The notes under the pieces are model-generated. The model was given only the letters and a program-made list of their open reading frames with translations. It was not told the DNA's origin and searched no databases. The translations under genes were made by a program, and so were the position numbers. DNA of 64,000 nucleotides, from the NCBI GenBank assembly GCA_021772565.1, contig JAJFLR010000004.1, forward strand, positions 1-64,000, in the 5' to 3' direction. The DNA comes from Opitutales bacterium. Its GTDB lineage: Bacteria; Verrucomicrobiota; Verrucomicrobiia; Opitutales; JAJFLR01. Positions within the stretch are counted from its first letter, which is position 1, and each line of letters opens with the position of its first letter. Shown in pieces: positions 29,328-38,475 of the stretch.

Positions 29328-30356
29328 ATGAAAATTGGGATAGTTAATGATTTACCACTAGCCGTTGAAATTATTCGACGTACTTTATTGAATAATAGTA
29401 ATCATAAAGTACATTGGATAGCTAAAAATGGTAATGAAGCAGTCCAAAAATGTAAAGATTCATTACCTGACCTGATACTTATGGATATTCAAATGCCCGT
29501 TATGGATGGAGTTGAAGCTACAAGGCAAATCATGAATAATACACCTTGTCCAATACTTATTGTTACAGCTTCAGTAAATACCAATTCATCAAAAGTTTTT
29601 GAAGCTCTTGGATCGGGAGCACTGGATGCTGTGAATACACCAATATTGGACGTTAGTTTTAATAATCAAACAAAAAAAAGCACCAAAGAGTTTATTAAAA
29701 AGCTATCTGCTTTAGAAAAAATAATCAATTGTAAAGAGAACATTCTAACTAGCAATAATTATGGTTTAAAAAAGACAAATAAAGTAAATAACTTAATAGT
29801 CGTTGGATCATCGGCTGGCGGACCTGCAGCACTTGAAATATTACTTCGACCATTCCCGGTTAATTTTAGAGGCAGCATTGTTATTGTCCAGCATATTGAC
29901 GCATCATTTAGTGAAGGTTTGGCAAAGTGGTTGGATGAACTGACTCAATTAAAAGTTCGATTAGCTGTAGAAGGCGATTATCCTTCCCCTGGAACTGTGT
30001 TAATTGCTGGAAAAAATGAGCATTTGATTTTTAATGCTGATAAGAGTCTTGGATATAGTAAACAACCTGAAAATCTAGTTAATTGTCCCTCTATAGATAT
30101 TTTTTTTGAAAGTGCAGTTTTGCACTGGCGTGATCAACTTTATGGTGTAGTGTTAACAGGTATGGGAAAGGACGGAGCAATTGGATTAAAAATGATAAAA
30201 CAGGCTAATCACCATACTGTTGTTCAGGATAAAGCAAGCTCATCTGTATTTGGTATGCCAAAGGCTGCAATAGAATTAGGTGCCGCAACAAAAATACTTC
30301 CAATTAATGAAATAGGCATGCATTTAATCAAGATTGCTAATAATACTCAAAACTAA
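29328..30356 (+). CDS. wspF: Receptor methylesterase CheB, WspF-like
   Basis: A 342-residue CheB. Start chosen at ATG 29328 (MKIGIVND, the WspF opening), one base after the kinase stop; an upstream in-frame TTG would overlap the kinase gene. Receiver with Asp53 in LILMDIQMPVMDG, linker, and the methylesterase domain with the triad Ser162 (VVGSSAGGPA), His189 (IVQHID) and Asp282 (TGMGKDGAIG). All catalytic residues are intact. WspF resets the pathway by demethylating receptors; losing it is known to lock Wsp on in Pseudomonas. Confidence 0.95.
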   Translation: MKIGIVNDLPLAVEIIRRTLLNNSNHKVHWIAKNGNEAVQKCKDSLPDLILMDIQMPVMDGVEATRQIMNNTPCPILIVTASVNTNSSKVFEALGSGALDAVNTPILDVSFNNQTKKSTKEFIKKLSALEKIINCKENILTSNNYGLKKTNKVNNLIVVGSSAGGPAALEILLRPFPVNFRGSIVIVQHIDASFSEGLAKWLDELTQLKVRLAVEGDYPSPGTVLIAGKNEHLIFNADKSLGYSKQPENLVNCPSIDIFFESAVLHWRDQLYGVVLTGMGKDGAIGLKMIKQANHHTVVQDKASSSVFGMPKAAIELGAATKILPINEIGMHLIKIANNTQN

Positions 30357-30372
30357 TCAAATTATTCATATT

Positions 30373-32505
30373 ATGCAAGAGTACGAAACAAACCTTAATA
30401 TCTCATCTATCTCAGAAAAATATAATATTATGGTATTGCTTGTCGACGACCAAGCAATGGTTGGTGAAGCAATTCGCAGAGCTTTAGCTGATGAAAGCGA
30501 CATAAATTACCACTATTGTTCTGACCCGCATGCTGCTATCACTATAGCTAATAAAATTAAGCCAACTGTTATTTTATTAGATTTAGTCATGCCAAATATA
30601 AGTGGTTTAGATTTGGTATTAGATTATAGAAAAAATGACCAAACAAAAAATATTCCCATAATTGTGCTATCAACAAAAGAGGAACCTGCAATAAAAAGCC
30701 AGGCATTTGCTAATGGAGCTAATGATTATCTTGTCAAGTTGCCTGATAGAATGGAACTGATAGCACGAGTTCATTATCATTCTCGATCGTACATAAATTT
30801 CTTACAGAAAGAAGAGGCATTACGTGCTTTGAAAGAAAGCCAACTTCAGTTAGTTGATTCAAACACAGCACTTAAATTATTAAATGAAAAACTGGAAGAA
30901 GCAACGAAAGCAAAATCTGCTTTTCTCGCTACTATGAGTCATGAGATTCGAACACCAATGAATGGTGTTTTAGGAATGACTGCACTACTACTAGAAACAC
31001 GATTAACAGAAGAGCAATATGAGTTAATTGATATAATTAACACGAGTGCAGAATGGTTGTTAACCATAATCAATGATATCCTTGATTTTTCCAAAATAGA
31101 ATCCGGCAAACTTGATATCGAATATTGTTCCTTTAGCTTAATAAGTTGCATTGAAGAAGCTTTTAGCTTGTTAACAACCAAAGCTTATGAAAAGGGGATT
31201 GATCTTGCATATATAGTGGATGAAAATGTACCCGACAATGTAATTGGAGATGTTACAAGAATTCGTCAAATTCTTGTCAATTTAATCAGTAATGCCGTCA
31301 AATTCACTGATAAGGGGGAGGTTGTGTTAACGCTTTCAATTGATGATAATAACGATGATAACCAATCATCATTGGCCAAAAGGTTTAATTTAAACAATGA
31401 GAATCGATTGATGCTAAAATTTGCGGTTCGTGATACCGGAATTGGAATTCCATTAGATAAACAATCTATGCTATTTCAATCGTTTACTCAGGTTGATAGT
31501 TCAACAACACGTATATTTGGCGGGACCGGTCTAGGACTAGCCATTAGTAAAAGATTATCAGAACTAATGGGGGGGACAGTATGGCTTGAAAGTACTGAAA
31601 ATAAAGGTTCAACATTTTATGTTACAGTAGCCGTAAAGGAAGTAAAATATTCAAAGTCACCTTTTAATATATCAACATCACCTGTATTTAACGATAAAAG
31701 AATACTAATCATTGAGGATAGTAAAATAAATCAGCATATACTAAAACTAGCATTAACAAAATGGGGAATAGTAACTGACTCTTCTTATGCAGCAGACGAT
31801 GCAATTAATAAATTAAAATCAGATTCAAATATCAATACAATAATTCTAGATTATCAACTAACAGGTAAAGATAATTTAGAGTTCGCTAGTGAAATAAAGA
31901 AATTGTCAGATTCTATTAATGCAAGTATAATTTTACTAACCGCTAAAAGAGTAATATCCTCTGACACAAAAATATTCAACAACCTGGGAATTAATAACTT
32001 TATATATAAACCTATTAGTATTCATGCACTCAATAAAATTCTTCTTAAAATATATAACGTTACAAATTCCCAACGTCAACAAGAACCTACAAAGCTAATA
32101 TTTGAAAAAGAGCTTTACAAGCGTTATCCTTTGCGAATTTTATTTGCAGACGACAATGCTATCAATTTAGCAGTTGGAAGGAAAATGCTTGAACGATTAG
32201 GGTATAACGCTGGCATTGTAAAAAACGGTCAAGAAGTAATAGATGAACTAGAAAAAACGCATTATGATTTGATATTTATGGATGTCCAAATGCCTATTCT
32301 CGATGGTTATGATGCCACAAAACAAATTTTAGTTAAATATAAATCAAAAAATAGACCTATTATCATTGCAACAACAGGTAATGCTATGGCTGAAGACAAG
32401 ATAAAATGCCTGAATATCGGCATGGATGATTATATTAGTAAACCAATAAAGCCGGATATTTTACAGCAGAAAATCATTAAATGGGGATCCAGAATTTATA
32501 TTTAA
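30373..32505 (+). CDS. WspR-like receiver fused to hybrid histidine kinase (REC-HisKA-HATPase-REC-REC)
   Basis: A 710-residue protein from ATG 30373, 16 bp after cheB. REC1 (~17-135, Asp70) carries the segments [39 protein letters not shown] and [11 protein letters not shown], which closely match the WspR receiver as remembered. The linker [20 protein letters not shown] also matches. Where WspR has GGDEF, this protein has HisKA (His190 in [11 protein letters not shown]), HATPase ([21 protein letters not shown]), REC2 (~440-555, Asp493, divergent) and REC3 (~585-700, Asp637 in [11 protein letters not shown]). So the output is a phosphorelay, not c-di-GMP. Burkholderia WspHRR is a remembered parallel. 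The downstream regulator is not in the window. Confidence 0.9.
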   Translation: MQEYETNLNISSISEKYNIMVLLVDDQAMVGEAIRRALADESDINYHYCSDPHAAITIANKIKPTVILLDLVMPNISGLDLVLDYRKNDQTKNIPIIVLSTKEEPAIKSQAFANGANDYLVKLPDRMELIARVHYHSRSYINFLQKEEALRALKESQLQLVDSNTALKLLNEKLEEATKAKSAFLATMSHEIRTPMNGVLGMTALLLETRLTEEQYELIDIINTSAEWLLTIINDILDFSKIESGKLDIEYCSFSLISCIEEAFSLLTTKAYEKGIDLAYIVDENVPDNVIGDVTRIRQILVNLISNAVKFTDKGEVVLTLSIDDNNDDNQSSLAKRFNLNNENRLMLKFAVRDTGIGIPLDKQSMLFQSFTQVDSSTTRIFGGTGLGLAISKRLSELMGGTVWLESTENKGSTFYVTVAVKEVKYSKSPFNISTSPVFNDKRILIIEDSKINQHILKLALTKWGIVTDSSYAADDAINKLKSDSNINTIILDYQLTGKDNLEFASEIKKLSDSINASIILLTAKRVISSDTKIFNNLGINNFIYKPISIHALNKILLKIYNVTNSQRQQEPTKLIFEKELYKRYPLRILFADDNAINLAVGRKMLERLGYNAGIVKNGQEVIDELEKTHYDLIFMDVQMPILDGYDATKQILVKYKSKNRPIIIATTGNAMAEDKIKCLNIGMDDYISKPIKPDILQQKIIKWGSRIYI

Positions 32506-32788
32506 TTTTGTTACTAATCATCTGAATTTTTGCTGAAAAAATTAGCAAGTATCCATCTGAATTTTATGTTGTCAAAAATGATTGCTACACAAGTAGCTTT
32601 GGCTTCATGCAAAATTCAACTGTGATGGCAGCCTAATTTTATTTAGTCTGCTTTTTTACTTTATGGATAAATTAGTTAGACATGTGCTAATTTAAATACT
32701 AATTATTCAGTTAATTAATTAACTCATAAAATCCTATATGGATTTTTATAATCTCCCTCATATACGTTGTCGTGATATATATTCTATT

Positions 32789-32845
32789 TGGATCAGATCT
32801 GATTCATCTGGATAAAATTAAGTATATATAAACCAGATTGATCCA
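32789..32845 (+). promoter_or_regulatory. Inverted repeats at the pseudogene start
   Basis: TGGATCA (32789-32795) pairs with TGATCCA (32839-32845), and ATCTGG (32806-32811) with CCAGAT (32833-32838). Inside lies the perfect 12-bp palindrome ATCAGATCTGAT (32792-32803). The structure ends on the A of the ATG at 32845. It could be an operator or a translation-blocking hairpin of the now broken gene. The rest of 32506-32844 is AT-rich with no feature I can support. Confidence 0.35.
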
Positions 32846-33233
32846 TGAAAATAATTAAATCAATTTATATTGTTATTAATAACTTTACTATTGCTAACAT
32901 ACTTCACTAACGTCATTGCTTGCCAAGCAAAACCCAAAGACTAAATTAACTGAACTGCAACAAAAACGAGAATTGCTCGATCATCAAATTGACAAGTTAA
33001 AATTAAAAATATCACCAGCTAATATTGTACCAATTCCCAAAATTTTTATTGGCCGATCACGTCTAAACCTTGAAGAATCCGAATCTGATCGATGGGTAAT
33101 TGAACCCATGCTAAAAATACATCTAGTCAAACATTTTAACATAATTACTGAATTTCGATATAACGGTTATGAAGATGCAAATTCAAAACTTAAAGGATCC
33201 GGTATTGCAGTGAGAGTTGAACTATCATATTAA
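32845..33233 (+). pseudogene. Frameshifted small envelope protein
   Basis: The gene is spread over three frames. ATG 32845 starts MKIIKSIYIVIN; the hydrophobic stretch LLLLTYFTNVIACQAKP continues in a second frame to a stop near 32943; a third frame (from 32916) encodes a coiled-coil KTKLTELQQKRELLDHQI and a beta-rich end IEPMLKIHLVKHFNIITEFR. Read together this is a signal peptide plus a small periplasmic/outer-membrane domain of unrecognised family. Two indels in a row argue for decay, though sequencing error in A/T runs should be excluded. Confidence 0.6.
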
Positions 33234-33274
33234 TTAACCTGGATACTAAACATGCAATTTAATTATAAAAAAAT

Positions 33275-34482
33275 ATGGGAATTTTTAGATCAAAACTTGG
33301 ATTAATTATAATTTCTCTACTTATTTTCACTGAATGTATTAGCCAAGAGAAAACAAAATTAAAAATTTATATAGACGCAGATTTCTCGAATCATTTGGAA
33401 GTATAGGCAAAGATGATTATTCTCAGGAAAGTAAGAAAATTTCAATTATAAACGGATGGTTACTCTTTCAACTCAGTAAAACTGAAATTATTAACTATAG
33501 AAATAATTTACTGAAAACCGTAACAATTTTTATGGTTTCATTGTTAATTATATTTTTAATTATTTTTAAAAAAATAGGTGATGAAATTATAGTTAAACCT
33601 CAAGAGCAATTACAACAAGCACGAGATGAAATTGCGATAAACACTCAAAGACTGGACTTAGCGATTAAAGCATCAAAGATTGGTATTTGGGACTGGGACA
33701 TTGAAAAGAATAATTTAATCTGGGATAACCAAATGTATAAATTGTATGGAATTGATAAAAATAAATTTACTAACGCATACGAAAGTTGGCTAAAAAGTTT
33801 ACATCCTGATGATAAAGAAAGAAGTGAAATTGAAGTGCAGAATGCTTTAACTAAAAATAAAGAACTCGATACAGAATTTAAAATTTTAAAAGCTAATGGT
33901 GAGATTCGCAATATAAGAGCACTAGGTACCACCACTCTAGACAGTGAAGGCCACCCACTAAGAATGACCGGTGTAAATTGGGATATTACAAATGAAAAAA
34001 AAGTCGAAGCAGATATTAGCGATTCAACCGTTGAAGAGATAAATTTCCCGACAATTGTAAATGAAATTATTGATAGCTTGAAATTATCGTTTGATGATAA
34101 ACTTGAATATAAAATTAATATATCTGCAAATAACAAAGTGAGGTGTCAGACTACAAGAGTAATTCAAGTCTTAACAAATCTCATTTCCAATGCCATAAAA
34201 TATCAGGATAAAGATAAGCCTCAAAATTATGTGTCTATTAATATTTCTGATTACAAAGAAGGTGCACAAATAATAGTGGAAGATAATGGGCTAGGTATAC
34301 CTGAAGAATATCATAAAAAAGTTTTTTCAATGTTTGAGCGATTTCATCCAAATATTTCTTTCGGCAGTGGACTCGGCATGTCTATTATTAAAAAACATAT
34401 CGACGCTTTAGGTGGCGAAATTATTTTCACAAGTTCTAAAGATGGAAGTAAATTTACTTTAACGATTCCAAATAGAAGTTAA
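33275..34482 (+). pseudogene. Decayed sensor kinase (binding-protein/PAS/HATPase remnant)
   Basis: ATG 33275 opens a signal peptide (MGIFRSKLGLIIISLLIF) followed by KIYIDADFSNH, the start of a periplasmic binding-protein sensor domain, then a frameshift near 33380. The second frame runs to 34482: a short remnant, a TM segment (IFMVSLLIIFLIIF), PAS (~IGIWDWDIEKNNLIWDN, GVNWDITNEKK) and a HATPase (NLISNAIKYQD, DNGLGIPEEYH, GSGLGMSIIKKH). Most of the binding protein and the whole HisKA region with its phospho-His are missing. It may be expressed from a later start as a kinase-dead ATPase, but decay is the simpler reading. Confidence 0.7.
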
Positions 34483-34486
34483 TTAA

Positions 34487-35113
34487 TTAATTTTTTTTGA
34501 AGCATACCTGACAAATTTCACAGAATCTCCCATCACACTTTCTAGCAGGACATTTTTCTCTGCCAAAATAAATTATTTGCAAATGTAAATCATTCCAGGA
34601 TTCTTCTGGAAACAGCCGTTTTAAATCTTTTTCCGTTTGCACTACATTTTTTCCGCTACTTAATTTCCATTGTTTTGCTATTCGATGAATATGAGTATCA
34701 ACTGGAAATGCGGGAAATCCAAATCCTTGTGACATAACTACAGATGCGGTTTTGTGCCCTACCCCGGGTAAAGCTTCAAGATCTTCATAATTATCAGGGA
34801 CTTCTCCGCCATGTTTCTCGACCAATATTTTAGATAAGCCGAATATTGCTTTAGACTTTGCCGGTGATAGACCACAAGGTCGAATTATTGATTTTATTTT
34901 TTCTACAGATAATTTAATCATGTCATACGGATTATCAGCCAGTTTAAATAAATGCGGTGTGATTAAATTAACCCGAACATCCGTGCATTGCGCCGACAGT
35001 AGCACAGATACTAGCAAAGTATAGTTATCATTATGATTAAGCGGTATCGGTGGTTTTGGAAATAGCTCAATAAGTCTTTTATGGATATAATTTACTCTCT
35101 CTTCTTTTGTCAT
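34487..35113 (-). CDS. nth: Endonuclease III
   Basis: A 208-residue DNA glycosylase/AP lyase for oxidised pyrimidines in base-excision repair. Helix-hairpin-helix with catalytic Lys in LPGVGHKTASVV, catalytic Asp in FPVDTHIHRIA, and a C-terminal cysteine cluster for the 4Fe-4S cofactor (CPARKCDGRFCEICQVC). The cysteine spacing differs from the E. coli C-x6-C-x2-C-x5-C pattern and includes an extra Cys. Length is normal (about 211). Convergent with the kinase pseudogene; divergent from gcvP with a 73-bp gap. Confidence 0.95.
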   Translation of the reverse strand: MTKEERVNYIHKRLIELFPKPPIPLNHNDNYTLLVSVLLSAQCTDVRVNLITPHLFKLADNPYDMIKLSVEKIKSIIRPCGLSPAKSKAIFGLSKILVEKHGGEVPDNYEDLEALPGVGHKTASVVMSQGFGFPAFPVDTHIHRIAKQWKLSSGKNVVQTEKDLKRLFPEESWNDLHLQIIYFGREKCPARKCDGRFCEICQVCFKKN

Positions 35114-35186
35114 GAAAACAATTTGTTTATTATAAAAAATTGACTCGATAAAAATATAAGTCAGGTTTTCTTGATAAAATAATATT

Positions 35187-38100
35187 ATGAGCAGCCAAAA
35201 TATAAATTCCCTACCTTACAACCCAAATGAACTCAGTCGTGAACTTAAACGTCACTATATTTCTGCAAGTGAGGTTGACATTACACAAATGCTAAGGGAG
35301 CTTAGCCTCAATAATCTCGATGGTCTATTTTCACACATACCGGAGGATATTAAATTTAACAGTGAAAATTTTAAAACACCGCATGAATTATCTTATGAAT
35401 CTCTACAAAACAGACTCTCCGAAATTGCCGATAAAAATAATATATGCGAATCTTACATCGGCGATGGCCTTCCAGATTATTCTGTAAATGAAATTGTCCC
35501 TTTTGTATCCGATATAAGAACATTAACAACTGCTTACACTCCCTACCAACCGGAAAGAAGTCAGGGAACTTTGATGTCACATTGGATTTACCAATGTATG
35601 ATGTCTTCCCTAACCGGTTTTGAAGCAATCAACTCTTCTTTATATGATAGAGCAACTGCTATCTTTGAAGCTATCTGCACCTCTATCAGAATCAAAAGAA
35701 AAACTGATACCGTAATTGTTTCTAATGCTTTATATCCAGGCGATATTGAAGTTTTAAATACTTTGGCAAGTGATACACAAATTAAAATTATCTATTCTGC
35801 ATTCGATTCTAAAAATGGCTGTATTGATTTTGAAAAATTAAAAACCTGTGCTGAAAATATAGGTGACAAACTTGCAGCAATTATTTTCCCTCAAGTTAAT
35901 GCACTCGGGTTACTTGAAGATGTCGACCGACTCACAAACTTATGTTCAGATTTAAAGGTAAAGAGTGTAGCAGTCATTGACCCAATGCATTTATCTAAAG
36001 GTGGTCTAAAACCTCCTACTGAATTTGGTGAAAATGGTGCGGACATTTTAGTCGGTGAAGGCCAACACTTAGCAATCGGGCCAAATTTTGGTGGACCCGG
36101 ACTGGGTGTTTTCGGTGTGAGAATAAATCAAAAAAATAAAAACGATATCAGATCCACACCTGGTAGGTTTGTCGGAAAAGCTAAAGATATTAACGATCGA
36201 GATTGTCATGTCATGGTACTGTCTACTCGTGAGCAACATATTCGAAAAGAAAAAGCTACTTCAAATATTTGTTCAAATCAGGCATTTCTGGCAACGCTGG
36301 CCGGTGCATCTATTCTTGCACGAGGTGAGGACGGTATGGCAAAAATTTGTCAGCAAGCGCAAACAAATGCACAAGAAGGCGCTACTAAATTAACATCTAT
36401 CGATAATATTAATCTAGTCTATCCTGATCGCCAATTTTTCAATGAAATACTTATCGAACTTCCTAAATCAATTCCTGAATTAATACAAAGCGGTAGTAAA
36501 TTGAAAATTCATATCGGTGCTGATATGTCTAATCGCATACCGAATAAAAAAGGAAATTATTTAAAATTATCTTTCACCGATAAAGCTGTAGATATTGATC
36601 GGTTGATAAACTTTTTTAAAACTGAATTAAATTCTGATCAAAATTCTGAGAAATCTACTATACCCAAAATTTCAAATTCACAAAAAAGATCCGGTTCAGT
36701 TGGTCTACCGAATATTCCGTTAGAGGAAATTAAAAGTTATTATAAAAAATTAGGTGAACTCAATGCGACTCCAGACGATGCCTGCTACCCACTCGGTTCC
36801 TGCACCATGAAATATAACCCATATATCAATGACTGGGCTGCTGCCTTACCTGGATTTACTGATATTCACCCGCAGGCACCATTAGATGACATTCAAGGAA
36901 GTCTAGAAGTTTTGTATGAGATCGAAGAATGGTTTAAAAAAATTACTGGGCTAGCCGCTGTGACAACTCAACCTGTTGCAGGTGCACAAGGGGAGTTACT
37001 CGGATTAAAATTATTTCAGAAATATCACAGTTCCAACGATGATAATAATCGTGATGTAATTCTAATTCCAAAATCTGCTCACGGCACAAACTTTGCAACC
37101 GCGACAATGGCAGGATTTAATAATGATCCAAACAATAAAGATGGCGGCGGAATCGTTTACCTTGAAGCAAATGAAAAAAGCCAAATCGATTTAGATGATT
37201 TGGATAAAAAAATTGCCCACTACGGTAAAAGAATCTGTGGCTGCATGATTACAAATCCAAACACCTGCGGAATTTTTGAAACGAAATTTAAACAAATTGC
37301 AGAAAAGATTCATGCTGTTGGTGGACTTGTTTTTATGGACGGCGCCAATATGAATGCCATTGCCGGTTGGGTAAATATCGGTGCTATGGGAGTCGATGCG
37401 ATTCACAATAATCTTCACAAGACCTGGACAATCCCTCACGGTGGTGGCGGCCCGGGTGATGCAATTGTTGCAGTCAGTGAAAAGTTAGTTGAATTTTTAC
37501 CAGGTTACCAAATTAAAAATGAAAACGGTTACTTCAAACCGGTAAAGCCATCAAAGAGTATCGGATCGTTTCATCGACATTGGGGAAACTTTGCCCACAA
37601 AGTTCGCTGCCTCACCTATCTACTGAGACTCGGCAATGAAGGTATCAGACAAATGACTGCATTGGCTGTCCTTTCTTCGAATTATCTTTATTCCAAATTA
37701 AAAAGCACCTACCCTGCACTGCCAACAGGAACTGATAATGAACCGCGAATGCATGAATTTATTCTCACATTGACCGATGAAGATTTTGAATTATTGTCAT
37801 CAATAAACCTGACTAAGCCTCTTGCCATTCAACGCCTCGGAAAATTATTTTTAGATTTTGGTTATCATGCACCGACAGTTGCCTGGCCGGAAGCACTCGG
37901 TTTAATGATCGAACCGACAGAAAGTTATGACAAAAAAGAATTAGATCGTTTTGCCAAAGCCGTTATTAAAATGCTGGAACTGATTCGAGAAAAACCTGAA
38001 ATCATGATTAAGACGCCAATGTTTACTCCAGTCGATAGAACTGATGATGTCGCAGCAAATAGAAATTTAGTGCTACATGAAAAAATTATTTCTCTGCCCA

Positions 38101-38192
38101 CAATAAATCAAAATCGTGAAGACCCGGTAAATCTAATTAATCAATCTCCAGAAGAAATTGCTGAGAAAATTAAAGCGGTTTGTAACAAATAA
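35187..38192 (+). CDS. gcvP: Glycine dehydrogenase (decarboxylating), GcvPA-GcvPB fusion
   Basis: A 1001-residue P-protein of the glycine cleavage system. The N-terminal half (~1-480) has GcvPA marks: AYTPYQPERSQGTLMSHWIY, SLYDRATAIFEA, FGGPGLGVFG. After a Ser/Lys linker (~485-505) the C-terminal half has marks of the separate GcvPB subunit: YPLGSCTMKYNP, LPGFTDIHPQAP, and the PLP-binding Lys in NNLHKTWTIPHGGGGPG. Classic single-chain GcvP has PLGSCTMKLN instead, so this looks like a fusion of the two-subunit form. It is slightly longer than either type. Genes for the H, T and L proteins are absent here. No glycine riboswitch fits in the 73-bp upstream gap. Confidence 0.9.
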   Translation: MSSQNINSLPYNPNELSRELKRHYISASEVDITQMLRELSLNNLDGLFSHIPEDIKFNSENFKTPHELSYESLQNRLSEIADKNNICESYIGDGLPDYSVNEIVPFVSDIRTLTTAYTPYQPERSQGTLMSHWIYQCMMSSLTGFEAINSSLYDRATAIFEAICTSIRIKRKTDTVIVSNALYPGDIEVLNTLASDTQIKIIYSAFDSKNGCIDFEKLKTCAENIGDKLAAIIFPQVNALGLLEDVDRLTNLCSDLKVKSVAVIDPMHLSKGGLKPPTEFGENGADILVGEGQHLAIGPNFGGPGLGVFGVRINQKNKNDIRSTPGRFVGKAKDINDRDCHVMVLSTREQHIRKEKATSNICSNQAFLATLAGASILARGEDGMAKICQQAQTNAQEGATKLTSIDNINLVYPDRQFFNEILIELPKSIPELIQSGSKLKIHIGADMSNRIPNKKGNYLKLSFTDKAVDIDRLINFFKTELNSDQNSEKSTIPKISNSQKRSGSVGLPNIPLEEIKSYYKKLGELNATPDDACYPLGSCTMKYNPYINDWAAALPGFTDIHPQAPLDDIQGSLEVLYEIEEWFKKITGLAAVTTQPVAGAQGELLGLKLFQKYHSSNDDNNRDVILIPKSAHGTNFATATMAGFNNDPNNKDGGGIVYLEANEKSQIDLDDLDKKIAHYGKRICGCMITNPNTCGIFETKFKQIAEKIHAVGGLVFMDGANMNAIAGWVNIGAMGVDAIHNNLHKTWTIPHGGGGPGDAIVAVSEKLVEFLPGYQIKNENGYFKPVKPSKSIGSFHRHWGNFAHKVRCLTYLLRLGNEGIRQMTALAVLSSNYLYSKLKSTYPALPTGTDNEPRMHEFILTLTDEDFELLSSINLTKPLAIQRLGKLFLDFGYHAPTVAWPEALGLMIEPTESYDKKELDRFAKAVIKMLELIREKPEIMIKTPMFTPVDRTDDVAANRNLVLHEKIISLPTINQNREDPVNLINQSPEEIAEKIKAVCNK

Positions 38193-38215
38193 CTTTTTGC
38201 ATCAATTTTTATTTA

Positions 38216-38460
38216 TTGTAGGGCCTCCGCTTGACGGAGTGCCTTTAATTGCTGAGTCTCTGTAGATGGCATCGAACGAGGAGGCTGTTGAAAACAAGTA
38301 AGACTACACTTTTGTCATTGCGAGAAGCGAAGCGCCGTGGCAATCCAGACCGTAGAATCCAGATAGATTGCCACGCCATCTTGATGATGGCTCGCAATGA
38401 CAATAATATATAATTACCTTTTTGCCTTTTTTCAACAGCCTCCAAGTTCGAGCCCTACAA
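38216..38460. mobile_element. Nested palindromic repeat element
   Basis: A 245-bp element with nested arms: TTGTAGGGC/GCCCTACAA at the ends, TCGAAC/GTTCGA (38272-38277/38446-38451), GGAGGCTGTTGAAAA (38280-38294) with its exact 15-bp complement at 38429-38443, TGTCATTGCGAG (38313-38324/38391-38402) and CGTGGCAATC (38336-38345/38366-38375). The left arm carries an extra ~47 bp, including a CTCCG/CGGAG hairpin. There is no transposase, so it is MITE- or REP-like and perhaps one repeat inserted in another. It lies immediately before a secreted-hydrolase gene that lacks a signal peptide. Confidence 0.75.
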
Positions 38461-38475
38461 ATATTATTTGAAAAC

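Noticed and set aside
33532-34482. Intact short sensor kinase
   Set aside because: The same frame extends upstream into a broken binding-protein domain and lacks the HisKA phospho-acceptor region.
35114-35186. Glycine riboswitch before gcvP
   Set aside because: Only 73 bp of AT-rich sequence separate nth and gcvP, too short and without the conserved cores.
38422-38475. TTG start extending the hydrolase-type gene by 18 codons
   Set aside because: It lies inside the palindromic repeat and adds no signal peptide.
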